Source: Segatella copri
Lineage (GTDB): Bacteria > Bacteroidota > Bacteroidia > Bacteroidales > Bacteroidaceae
Assembly: GCF_019127135.1 (NCBI RefSeq)
Contig: NZ_JAHOEA010000002.1
Location: 1-64,000 of the forward strand
Length of the DNA: 64,000 nt
Direction: 5' to 3'
A model generated the notes under the pieces. The model was not told the origin of the DNA. It did no database searches and saw only the letters and a list, made by a program, of their open reading frames with translations. Position numbers and translations under genes: made by a program. Below, one piece after another: positions 35,701 to 44,314 of the stretch; position 1 is the first letter of the stretch; each line of letters begins with the position of its first letter.

Positions 35701-35810
35701 GATTGGATCCAGAGTTGACCAATAAGGATGTGCAAGCTTCTGGTATTGATTGGAGAGATAAGTATCCGTCCATTCGTACCTTTACATTGGGAGTCAATCT
35801 TACATTCTAA
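32775..35810 (+). CDS. SusC/RagA-family TonB-dependent outer membrane receptor
   Basis: A 1011-residue outer membrane importer for oligosaccharides, energised by TonB. After a signal segment, residues about 52-125 form the carboxypeptidase-regulatory-like domain ([21 protein letters not shown] ... [11 protein letters not shown]), followed by the SusC signature [21 protein letters not shown], the plug ([47 protein letters not shown]) and a beta barrel ending in aromatic FTLGVNLTF. It is paired with susD 20 bases downstream; together they form the import complex of this locus. Codon usage in the barrel is more A/T-rich than the neighbouring enzymes. Confidence 0.95.
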   Translation: [1011 protein letters not shown]

Positions 35811-35830
35811 CAATTTTAAGTGTTATAGAT

Positions 35831-37510
35831 ATGAATACTAAATTTCGTAATATATTATATGGTACAATGCTGGGAGTTGCAGGATTGGCTACTACTGGAT
35901 GTACCGATTTGGATGAGCATTTATATGATACAATTGCTACCGAAAACCATGAGTTTACCAATAAGGAAATCATGGCTATGTTCGGTCCCGTATATAGCAG
36001 TTTGCGTGATGTATATTGGGGATGGTATAGTTATGCCGATATGATGGACCAATCTTCTGATGTTTGGTGTATTCCTTATCGCATTGGTATTGGTTGGGGA
36101 GATCTTTATGTGTCTATGCATAAGCATGAGTTCCATCCACAGATTGCGCATTTTAACGATACTTGGACTCGTAACTATGCAGGTATCAATGCTTGTAATA
36201 AGTTGTTGGGGTATCAGCAGATTCAGAAGAATCCTAAGTTGGTGGCTCAGTTGAGAGGCTATCGTGCCTTGTATTACTATATACTCTTTGACTTGTTCCG
36301 CAATATTCCTTTGGATACTGAATTTGAGCACCCTGATGGTTGGTTACCAGAGCAAGCTAAGCCTCAGGAGACCTTTGATTTCTTGGTCAAGGAATTGAAT
36401 GAGATAGCAGACGATTGTGGCACAACTATAGAGATGGGCAAGCTCAACAAGTATGCCATCCATATGATTTTGGCAAAAATGTACTTGAATCATAATGCTT
36501 GGTTCCAGGATGATTCCGACAATAGCTGGTATGGTAAGTGTATAGATGAACTTAATCAGGTAATGGAGGGACCTTTCTCTTTGGCTTCTGCATATTCTGC
36601 TAACTTTATGGATGATATCTCTGGCTCTCCTGAGATAATCTTTGGTATCCCATTCGAGAATAAGTATGCTTCTGGTAACTATATGGCAAATATATGGATG
36701 CACGTAGCTGGTAAGGCAACTTGGGGCTTTGATGGTTGGGCAACAGGTGGTGCTGCTGTGATGCCTCAGTTCCTTGATACTTATGATAAGGATGACTCTC
36801 GTTTTAAGGATTGTTGGATTGGTGGTCAGCAGTATGATGCTTCTGGTGCTCCTATTTATTATGATGGTGAACCTTTGGTTTACACTAAGGAGTTACATAG
36901 TATTGATAATCCAGGTTGTTATCCTTTCGAAAGCTACCGTTTAGTGAAGTATGAAATCAAGGGTGGTGAGTATGGTTCTTCATATGATGATGTACCATTC
37001 TTCCGCTTGGCTGATGCTTATATGATGAAGGCTGAGTGCTTGCTTCGTCTTGGTGGCTATAAAGGCGAAACAGAGCAGACTGCTGCAGATTTGGTTACCA
37101 AGGTTCGTGAACGTAACTTCTTGAACAACCCAGAGAAGGCAAAGGTGACCGTAGAAAAATTGAAAGGTGGTAGTGTGTATGCATACGGACACCGTGAAAA
37201 CCAAGGAAAAATGGGTGAGGCTGACAAATGGATTATTACCAATGAAGGTGGACAAGACATTGAATTCGGTGGATTGCTTGATGAACTGGCTTGGGAATTC
37301 GTGGCAGAGCATCATCGTCGTCAAGACTTGATTCGTTTCCATATCAAAGGGTCTAGCGAGAATGTCTATAATGGCAAGTCATGGTTCTGTAAAGATGCAA
37401 ATCCAGATAAAACAGACCGCCATAAGGATATCTTCCCTATTCCAAAGTCGGCTTTGGATGGCAACCCTAAGTTGAAACAGAATCCTGGTTATGCTGATAA
37501 TAATCAGTGA
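35831..37510 (+). CDS. SusD/RagB-family nutrient-binding outer membrane lipoprotein
   Basis: A 559-residue lipoprotein that forms the lid over SusC and binds the incoming glycan. The lipobox LATTGC puts the lipidated cysteine at residue 24. SusD-like N-terminal features (DEHLYDTIATENHEFTNKEI, AGINACNKLL) and the TPR-like helical body (LRGYRALYYYILFDLFRNIPL, YMMKAECLLRLGG) are present, as is the C-terminal LAWEFVAEHHRRQDLIRF and IFPIPKSALDGNPKLKQNPGY. Length is normal. It follows susC directly and precedes a truncated lipoprotein gene. Confidence 0.95.
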   Translation: MNTKFRNILYGTMLGVAGLATTGCTDLDEHLYDTIATENHEFTNKEIMAMFGPVYSSLRDVYWGWYSYADMMDQSSDVWCIPYRIGIGWGDLYVSMHKHEFHPQIAHFNDTWTRNYAGINACNKLLGYQQIQKNPKLVAQLRGYRALYYYILFDLFRNIPLDTEFEHPDGWLPEQAKPQETFDFLVKELNEIADDCGTTIEMGKLNKYAIHMILAKMYLNHNAWFQDDSDNSWYGKCIDELNQVMEGPFSLASAYSANFMDDISGSPEIIFGIPFENKYASGNYMANIWMHVAGKATWGFDGWATGGAAVMPQFLDTYDKDDSRFKDCWIGGQQYDASGAPIYYDGEPLVYTKELHSIDNPGCYPFESYRLVKYEIKGGEYGSSYDDVPFFRLADAYMMKAECLLRLGGYKGETEQTAADLVTKVRERNFLNNPEKAKVTVEKLKGGSVYAYGHRENQGKMGEADKWIITNEGGQDIEFGGLLDELAWEFVAEHHRRQDLIRFHIKGSSENVYNGKSWFCKDANPDKTDRHKDIFPIPKSALDGNPKLKQNPGYADNNQ

Positions 37511-37541
37511 TAAAGTTATAAACTGAAAATAATAAAACAAT

Positions 37542-37712
37542 ATGAAAAAGATATTTTTATATACAATGTTAGCTTGCATGGCCGTATCATTCGGATCATG
37601 CAGCGATGATCCGATGGATGCTACCGAGAAGCATGTGTTGATAACACTCTCGTTTCTCCTTTTAATACGTACATATCCGAAGCGTAAGATGTGTTGTCTT
37701 AATACCCTATAA
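37542..37712 (+). pseudogene. Truncated lipoprotein gene in the SusE/surface glycan-binding position
   Basis: A start 31 bases after susD opens a 56-codon frame with a clear lipoprotein signal (MKKIFLYTMLACMAVSFGSC, lipidated Cys 20) and the mature start SDDPMDATEKHV. After that the sequence turns into low-quality coding and stops. The third gene of such loci usually encodes a surface glycan-binding protein of several hundred residues, so the body has probably been deleted. A genuine very small lipoprotein is possible but unlikely. Confidence 0.6.
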
Positions 37713-37773
37713 CTCATTACTTAAACAGTCATACTTCCACGTTTATTTGGCTTGAACATCTTGATTTGTGTGG

Positions 37774-37861
37774 TTGCTGCCATATGCCGACAACATTGCT
37801 GCCATATGCCAGCAACATTGCTGGCAATTGCCGACAATCTTGCTGGCATATGGCAGCAATC
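37774..37861. repeat. Array of four 22-bp tandem repeats (array A)
   Basis: Units at 37774-37795, 37796-37817, 37818-37839 and 37840-37861 each begin TTGCTG and contain a short palindrome (CATATG, or CAATTG in unit 3). The first and last units are also inverted relative to one another, so the whole can fold into a hairpin. It lies in the 445-base gap before the hybrid regulator gene. Confidence 0.85.
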
Positions 37862-38084
37862 GCATACATCTAATTCTTTAAGGCGATAGATTGGTCTTCT
37901 CACATCATATCAGCTATGTGTTTTAGCCTTTAAGAATACTCAAGAAAGCATTCAAAAATAGTTATTTTGCAAGCGGAACTTAACATGAACTTATTTACTG
38001 AACTTCCTGATATGCGAAAGTTCAGTAGTCTTACTGTTAAAAAGTAGCTATTTGCTTGTTTTGGGGCTTTTTTTGTTCTTTTTG

Positions 38085-38115
38085 TTGTATTTCTCGTTAT
38101 ATTTTTGTAATTTTG
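38085..38115 (+). promoter_or_regulatory. Promoter of the hybrid two-component regulator
   Basis: TTG (38085-38087), 20 bases, TAATTTTG (38108-38115): a good Bacteroidetes promoter, 42 bases before the start codon. Confidence 0.65.
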
Positions 38116-38157
38116 CGGCATTAAATTATCTAACAACAGAAAATAAAGACTCATATA

Positions 38158-41100
38158 ATGAGAAAGATATCTACTCTAGTGGTTTCTGTGCTCTGCATGA
38201 TGATGCCTGTAGGGGCTGAGGCGCAGGTACCGACAGCCTTCGTCTCGAAAGGGGCTACGGATATTCAGGCGCAGCCACATTCGATAACGCAAACCAACTC
38301 GGGTGCACAATTGGCTGCTATCGACCCTATGGTGCGCTCTATCACGATGGATAATGGTTTGCCGAGTAATGCTGTGCGTAGCGTGGTTCAAGGTTCCGAG
38401 GGATACATGTGGTTTGGTACAGACAACGGATTGTGCCGTTTTGACGGATACGATGTCAAAACCTATTATAATCCCTTTATGACTGTAGACCAGTTTGTGA
38501 GCGCCCTTACTGCTTGCGAAGAAGGACTGCTGGTAGGTTGCAATAATGGAGCCTATCTGTTCTGTAATGCAACCGACCAATTCCAGAAACTGAGTGATAA
38601 GATTACGGCGCCAGTCCTAAATTTCTCGCTTGACGGCGATCAGAATGTTTGGATTTCTACTAGCGGACAGGGCGTGTTCAGATACAATCGGACTACTCAC
38701 GAACTGCATCAGTATCCGATGAAGAATATTCAGGGTAAAGTGAAAAGTACGCTGGTTGATGCCAACAACCAGGTATGGATGCTCTGTAACCAGGGTGAAG
38801 CCAGCATCTATCATCTCAACAAGTCGACCGACCAGTTTGAAGCATTCCCTCTGAAGGGCGATGCAACCATGTTTCACGGCATGGCGATGCTGGCTACTCC
38901 CGATGGCAATGTTTATGTCGGAACCTGGGAAAACGGACTTTACAAGCTCAACGCCGATGGTAGTGCCGAACAGCTCATCAGCGGAACCTTGAGTAATGCT
39001 GTTCATCATATCCATCAGCTTTACTGCAACGACAACAAGTCTCTTCTCATAGCCAGCGATGATGGATTGGTGCAGTATGACATTCAGAACCGTATCTGGC
39101 ACATGTTGTCGGAAGTCAACAATCCGAGCCGGAGTACGAGCGAGCGCTTTGTTTATGGTATTGCGGATGATAATGAAGGTGGCACTTGGGTATCTACTTA
39201 CTATGGTGGTGTGAATTATCTTCCTTCTACGAGTTTTGAAGAGCGTTTCCATGCTTATTCTGCCCGTCTGGGCGGATTGCGCGGTAATGTGGTAGGAAGA
39301 TTCTTCGAAGACCGCCAGCATCGCATCTGGATAGCTACGGATGATGCGGGACTCGACTGCTTTAATCCCCAGACCAACAGTTTTGTTTCTTATCCGGGCA
39401 AGGCGGCTATGGGCAAGTATAATGTTCATGCGCTCTTTGCTGATGAAAATAATCTGTGGGTAGGAACCTATGGCAATGGTGTCATCAGAATGAATATGGC
39501 TACCGGAGCGCAGCAGGTTTTCCTGACCGATGGAATGGCTTCGGGCGGTAATGCCTATTGTATTTATCGCGACCGGAAAAAACGCCTCTGGGCGGCTACG
39601 ATGGATGGTGCCAACCTCTTCGATGAAGGACAGCAGAAGTTCAGCAAAATCAAGTCGTTCAAGTCGCTTACCATCGATATCAAGGAAGATCCTCAGGGTA
39701 ACGTATGGTTTGCTACCCAGGGAGGCGGCTTGTGGCGCTTGGACAAGAATAATGCCTGGAAACAGTATAAACATGTAGAGAATGATTCTACTTCGCTGGT
39801 GAGTGATCAGGTAAACTGTCTAGTTATTGGCGAAAAGGGGCAGCTCTATGTCGCAACCGGCGAAGGACTTTGCGAATTTCTGCCTTCAAAAGGTATATTC
39901 CGACGCATCTCCATCGATGCGCCTAGTCAGGAATTCATGAGTCTTGTCATTTCGCAGGGAGTAATGTGGATTTCTACCAGCAAGGGAATTGTGAAATATA
40001 CGCCGGGTGAACCTGTCCAGCTATTCAATAAATATGACGGACTCACTTGCGACCAGTTTATGCCAAACGCCGGACTTCTGGCTTCTGATGGCAGAATCTA
40101 TTTCGGTTCTACAAGAGGTTTAAACTGCTTCTATCCATATCTCGTCAAGATCAACCAGGTAGCTCCTCCTGTAGCAATCACCTCGGTAGAACTCTTCGGT
40201 CAGCCGATAGAGGCGGGGAGCGACCAGCTGGAGAAATCTCTGAGTCATGCAGCAGAACTCAATCTGTCTCATAACGAGAATACCATCAATATCTCGTTTG
40301 CCGCCCTGAGCTATGTATCGCCTGAGAAGAACCAGTATGCTTACAAACTTGAGGGAGTAGACAAGGATTGGATTTATACCCACGAGCATCGTGCCAACTA
40401 TACCAATCTTCCTGCCGGAACCTATACCTTCCTGGTTAAGGCAACCAATAATGATGGTGTATGGTCGAAGAATGAGGCAAAACTGCAGATTGTGGTTCAT
40501 CCGCCGTTCTGGTGGTCTTTGCCAGCCAAGATTCTGTATCTTCTGCTCATCGGTTACGCAATCTACTGGTTCATGCAGAGCCGGTTGAAACGTGAGAAAC
40601 TCCGTCATCAGGAAGAACTCGACCAGTTGGAACTCAAGCAGGATCAGGAGATGAGAGATGCCCGCCTGCAGTTCTTCACGATGATTGCCCATGAAATCCG
40701 TACGCCGGTAACGCTTATCATCGGACCTTTGGAGAGTCTGAAAGAGCATTGGAAACAGGTTTCCGGAAAACTTTCCGATGGTGAGACTATCACGCAGACG
40801 CTTTCTGTTATCGACCGTAACGCCCAGCGGTTGCTCCTGCTCGTCAATCAGCTGCTCGATTTCAACAAAGTGCAGCAGAAGGGCATGCAGGTTCATTTCC
40901 GTTTGAACAACATTTCGAAGCTGATGCATGCTGTGGCAGAACGCTTTGCTCCTACCTTCGAGCAGAAAAGCATCCGTCTTGATGTAGATTATCCAGCCGG
41001 TGAGCTCGTGGCGATGATTGACCAGGAGGCCATTACCAAGGTTATCAGCAATCTGATGAGCAACGCCTTGAAATATACCGAGGATTATGTACGCTTGTCC

Positions 41101-42246
41101 TGCCGCCTGCTGGAGAATGGAACCCATTTCCGCATTGAGGTGGAAGACAACGGATTGGGAATCAGTCCTGACGAAAAGGAGAAAATCTTCGGAGCTTTCT
41201 ATCAGGCACGCGACAACAAACCGGGAACCGGAATCGGTCTCAACATCGTGAAGAATCTCGTTGAGGCTCATCATGGTATGGTTGAAGTAGAATCTGCAGT
41301 AGGTAAGGGATCTACCTTTATCGTAACCTTGCCGCTCAACCAGTTGGATGCTGTGGTTGAGAAGGCGGATGAAATGGTGAAGGAAGAAGAAACTGTTGCT
41401 GAGGAAAATCTGCTGACAGATGAAACTTCAGTTGAGCAAGGTTCTCAAAAGGCAGGCGTTGCTGTTGCCAGTCCGCTTCGTGAACCGGCAAAACCGACGA
41501 TGCTGATTGTGGATGATGATGAAGACATGCGCCAGTTTGTGAAGGCTCATTTCGAAAAGATGTATACGGTTTATACCGCTGACAACGGAAAGGATGCGCT
41601 CCGTAAACTGGAGAAACATCCGGTTTCGCTCATCATAAGCGACTGGATGATGCCGGAGATGGACGGTCCGGAGTTCTGCCGTAGGGTGCGTGAGAATTCA
41701 GAATATTCTCATCTCCCGTTCGTTATGCTCACGGCAAAGACCGATGATGCGGCGAAGACGGAGAGTATGAACTGTGGAGCCGATGTCTACATAGAAAAGC
41801 CGTTCTCGATGAAGTATCTTGAGGCAAGCGTAAGACAGCTTCTTGAGATGCGCCGTCTGTTGAGGAGTAAGTTCTCTCATACTCCGCTTGAGCCGATAGC
41901 AGAGATAGCTCCAACTCAGGTTGATAATGCGTTCCTGGAACGAATGTCTCGCATCATCGAAGAGAATGTGGCGAATCCGGAACTCAACGTGGCGTTCCTT
42001 GCCGAAAAGATGGGCATAAGCCGCTCTTCGCTCTTTAATAAGATTCGCGGTCTTGCCGATGTTACGCCAAACGAGATGATCCAGCTCGTGAAACTGAAGA
42101 AGGGCGCACAGCTCCTGAAAGAAGGAAACTACCGCATCAGCGAAATCAGCTATATGGTAGGTTTCAGCAGTCCTAGCTATTTTGCCAAGTGCTTCCAGAA
42201 GCAATTTGGCGTCAAGCCGATGGATTTCGTGGCTGCGGAATCGTAG
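38158..42246 (+). CDS. Hybrid two-component system regulator (HTCS) of the polysaccharide locus
   Basis: A 1362-residue one-protein signalling system. A signal peptide leads into a periplasmic sensor of Reg_prop beta-propeller repeats (for example SYVWFGTDNGLCRFDGYD-like units), then a Y_Y_Y domain (YAYKLEGVDKDWIYT ... YTNLPAGTYTFLVKATNNDG), a membrane helix near 785-800, a HisKA domain with the phosphorylated His near 845 (MIAHEIRTPVTLIIGP), an ATPase domain (NALKY, DNGLGI, GTGIGL), a receiver domain (LIVDDDEDM near 1115, phospho-Asp near 1162 in ISDWMMPEMDG) and a C-terminal AraC-type DNA-binding domain. Such proteins sense oligosaccharide breakdown products and activate the adjacent susCD genes. 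Confidence 0.95.
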   Translation: MRKISTLVVSVLCMMMPVGAEAQVPTAFVSKGATDIQAQPHSITQTNSGAQLAAIDPMVRSITMDNGLPSNAVRSVVQGSEGYMWFGTDNGLCRFDGYDVKTYYNPFMTVDQFVSALTACEEGLLVGCNNGAYLFCNATDQFQKLSDKITAPVLNFSLDGDQNVWISTSGQGVFRYNRTTHELHQYPMKNIQGKVKSTLVDANNQVWMLCNQGEASIYHLNKSTDQFEAFPLKGDATMFHGMAMLATPDGNVYVGTWENGLYKLNADGSAEQLISGTLSNAVHHIHQLYCNDNKSLLIASDDGLVQYDIQNRIWHMLSEVNNPSRSTSERFVYGIADDNEGGTWVSTYYGGVNYLPSTSFEERFHAYSARLGGLRGNVVGRFFEDRQHRIWIATDDAGLDCFNPQTNSFVSYPGKAAMGKYNVHALFADENNLWVGTYGNGVIRMNMATGAQQVFLTDGMASGGNAYCIYRDRKKRLWAATMDGANLFDEGQQKFSKIKSFKSLTIDIKEDPQGNVWFATQGGGLWRLDKNNAWKQYKHVENDSTSLVSDQVNCLVIGEKGQLYVATGEGLCEFLPSKGIFRRISIDAPSQEFMSLVISQGVMWISTSKGIVKYTPGEPVQLFNKYDGLTCDQFMPNAGLLASDGRIYFGSTRGLNCFYPYLVKINQVAPPVAITSVELFGQPIEAGSDQLEKSLSHAAELNLSHNENTINISFAALSYVSPEKNQYAYKLEGVDKDWIYTHEHRANYTNLPAGTYTFLVKATNNDGVWSKNEAKLQIVVHPPFWWSLPAKILYLLLIGYAIYWFMQSRLKREKLRHQEELDQLELKQDQEMRDARLQFFTMIAHEIRTPVTLIIGPLESLKEHWKQVSGKLSDGETITQTLSVIDRNAQRLLLLVNQLLDFNKVQQKGMQVHFRLNNISKLMHAVAERFAPTFEQKSIRLDVDYPAGELVAMIDQEAITKVISNLMSNALKYTEDYVRLSCRLLENGTHFRIEVEDNGLGISPDEKEKIFGAFYQARDNKPGTGIGLNIVKNLVEAHHGMVEVESAVGKGSTFIVTLPLNQLDAVVEKADEMVKEEETVAEENLLTDETSVEQGSQKAGVAVASPLREPAKPTMLIVDDDEDMRQFVKAHFEKMYTVYTADNGKDALRKLEKHPVSLIISDWMMPEMDGPEFCRRVRENSEYSHLPFVMLTAKTDDAAKTESMNCGADVYIEKPFSMKYLEASVRQLLEMRRLLRSKFSHTPLEPIAEIAPTQVDNAFLERMSRIIEENVANPELNVAFLAEKMGISRSSLFNKIRGLADVTPNEMIQLVKLKKGAQLLKEGNYRISEISYMVGFSSPSYFAKCFQKQFGVKPMDFVAAES

Positions 42247-42334
42247 GATAGAAAAACTATTCGGATAGAATAAAAAATCGCCTGGGTGCTCAGATGCATC
42301 CAGGCGATTGTCTTATTTGTAAAAAGCCTATTCT

Positions 42335-44314
42335 TTATTTCTTTGTGGCTCTGATGAAGAAACCGATGAGGCAGATGTAAGCCAGGAGCGAACAAACCTC
42401 AGACATCGGATTAACCCACCAACTGTCGGCGATACTTACCTCGATGCCGCCAAACTTCAGAAGGGCGCTAACCACACCCATCAGGGCTCCACCGGCGATG
42501 AAGCCGCTGGCGATGAGCGTTCCCTTCTCACCACGTTCGCTGTTCACCTTGGCATCCTTGCTGCGCGAAGTAACATACCAGTTGATGGCTCCACCCACGA
42601 GCAGAGGAACGTTCAGTTCCAGCGGAATAAACATACCCAGAGCGAAAGCCAGGGCAGGAATCTTGAAATAAGTCAGCACGATGGCTATTACGGCTCCGAT
42701 GCCATAGAGCACCCAAGGAGCTCCCACGCCATTCATCAAAGGGTCGATAACCGCAGCCATCGCATTAGCCTGAGGAGCTGCAAGCGAACCCGATGCGAAA
42801 CCGTAAGTCTCGTTGAGAAGCATCATCACGCCGCCCACGGTAGCCGCACTCACCAGGGTACCGAGGAATTTCCATCCCTCCTGTTTCTTAGGAGTTGTTC
42901 CCAGCCAGTAACCAATCTTCAGGTCGGTAATAAACGAACCTGCTACCGAGAGGGCTGTACAAACCACACCACCCATAATCAGGGCAGCCAGCATGCCGCC
43001 AGGACCTTTCAGGCCGACAGCCACCATCACCACAGAGGCGAAGATGAGCGTCATCAGGGTCATTCCCGAAACAGGGTTTGAACCCACGATAGCGATGGCA
43101 TTAGCCGCTACGGTAGTAAAGAGGAAGGCGATGACAGCCACGAGCAGAATGGCGATGATGGCGAAGAGAAGGTTGCCCTCCATCACGCCAAACCAGAAGA
43201 AGAGGAAGGTTACGAGGATGGTAACAAGCGAACCGATAGCGATAATCTTGAAAGAGATGTCGCGCTGGGTACGCTTCACGTTCTCATCCACATCGCTCTT
43301 GCCCTTCAGCTCCTTGGCAGCCAGACCTACGGCACTCTTGATGATGCCCCAGCTCTTGATGATGCCGATGATACCTGCCATGGCGATACCGCCGATACCG
43401 ATGCTGCGGGCGTAGGCACGGAAGATTTCCTCCGGACTCATCGCACCCACGGTCTTCACGATGCTAGGATCCCAGGCGCTCAGCACGCTATCATGGAAGA
43501 TAACGCTCATGCCCGGAACAATCAGCCACCATACTACGAGCGAACCCAGACAGGTGAAGAAGGCATACTTCAGACCGATGATGTAACCCAGACCTAATAC
43601 GGCAGCACCTGTGTTTACCTTGAATACGAGCTTAGCCTTGTCAGCCAGGTCGCATCCCAGACTTACCACACGCGATGTGAAATTCTCATTCCACCATCCC
43701 AGGCTGGCTACGATAAAGTCGTAAAGACCACCCACCAGTCCGGCTATGAGCAGCGGCTTAGCCTGGTCGCCTCCCTTGGCTCCGCTCACCAGTACCTGCG
43801 TGGTAGCCGTAGCCTCAGGGAACGGATATTTGCCGTGCATATCGCTTACGAAGTACTTGCGGAAAGGAATAAGGAAAAGGATTCCCAAGACTCCTCCCAA
43901 GGCCGAAGCCATGAAGATCTTCATAAACGAAGTAGTCATCTCCGGATATTTAGCCTGCAGGATGTAGATGGCTGGCAGGGTAAATATGGCTCCTGCCACC
44001 ACAGCACCCGAACAGGCTCCGATGCTCTGGATGATGACATTTTCGCCCAGCGCCTTGCTACGCTTGGTAGCGGTACTTACGCCCACGGCGATGATGGCGA
44101 TAGGGATGGCTGCTTCGAACACCTGACCCACCTTCAAGCCCAGATAAGCTGCGGCGGCAGAGAAGATGACTGCCATCATGATTCCCCATGTAACCGACCA
44201 TCCGTTCACCTCAGGATAAACCTTGTCAGGCGACATCAGCGGCTTATATTCCTCCCCGTCTTTCAGTTCGCGGAATGCGTTCTCGGGGAGTTGCAAATTG
44301 TCTTTTTCTTCCAT
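42335..44314 (-). CDS. OPT-family oligopeptide transporter
   Basis: A 659-residue inner membrane protein with about 14-16 helices of the OPT superfamily, which import peptides or metal chelates in known members. Early signatures are YPEVNGWSVTWGIMMAVIFSAAAAYLGLKVGQVFEAAIPIAI and SIGACSGAVVAGAIFTLPAIYI; later DMHGKYPFPEATATTQVLVSG and the C-terminal half AANAIAIVGSNPVSGMT. The substrate is unknown. The ATG overlaps the stop of the upstream epimerase gene (TAATG), so the two are translationally coupled. Confidence 0.9.
   Translation of the reverse strand: MEEKDNLQLPENAFRELKDGEEYKPLMSPDKVYPEVNGWSVTWGIMMAVIFSAAAAYLGLKVGQVFEAAIPIAIIAVGVSTATKRSKALGENVIIQSIGACSGAVVAGAIFTLPAIYILQAKYPEMTTSFMKIFMASALGGVLGILFLIPFRKYFVSDMHGKYPFPEATATTQVLVSGAKGGDQAKPLLIAGLVGGLYDFIVASLGWWNENFTSRVVSLGCDLADKAKLVFKVNTGAAVLGLGYIIGLKYAFFTCLGSLVVWWLIVPGMSVIFHDSVLSAWDPSIVKTVGAMSPEEIFRAYARSIGIGGIAMAGIIGIIKSWGIIKSAVGLAAKELKGKSDVDENVKRTQRDISFKIIAIGSLVTILVTFLFFWFGVMEGNLLFAIIAILLVAVIAFLFTTVAANAIAIVGSNPVSGMTLMTLIFASVVMVAVGLKGPGGMLAALIMGGVVCTALSVAGSFITDLKIGYWLGTTPKKQEGWKFLGTLVSAATVGGVMMLLNETYGFASGSLAAPQANAMAAVIDPLMNGVGAPWVLYGIGAVIAIVLTYFKIPALAFALGMFIPLELNVPLLVGGAINWYVTSRSKDAKVNSERGEKGTLIASGFIAGGALMGVVSALLKFGGIEVSIADSWWVNPMSEVCSLLAYICLIGFFIRATKK

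Noticed and set aside
37774..37861. CRISPR array
   Set aside because: Units are contiguous 22-mers with no spacers and no cas genes nearby.
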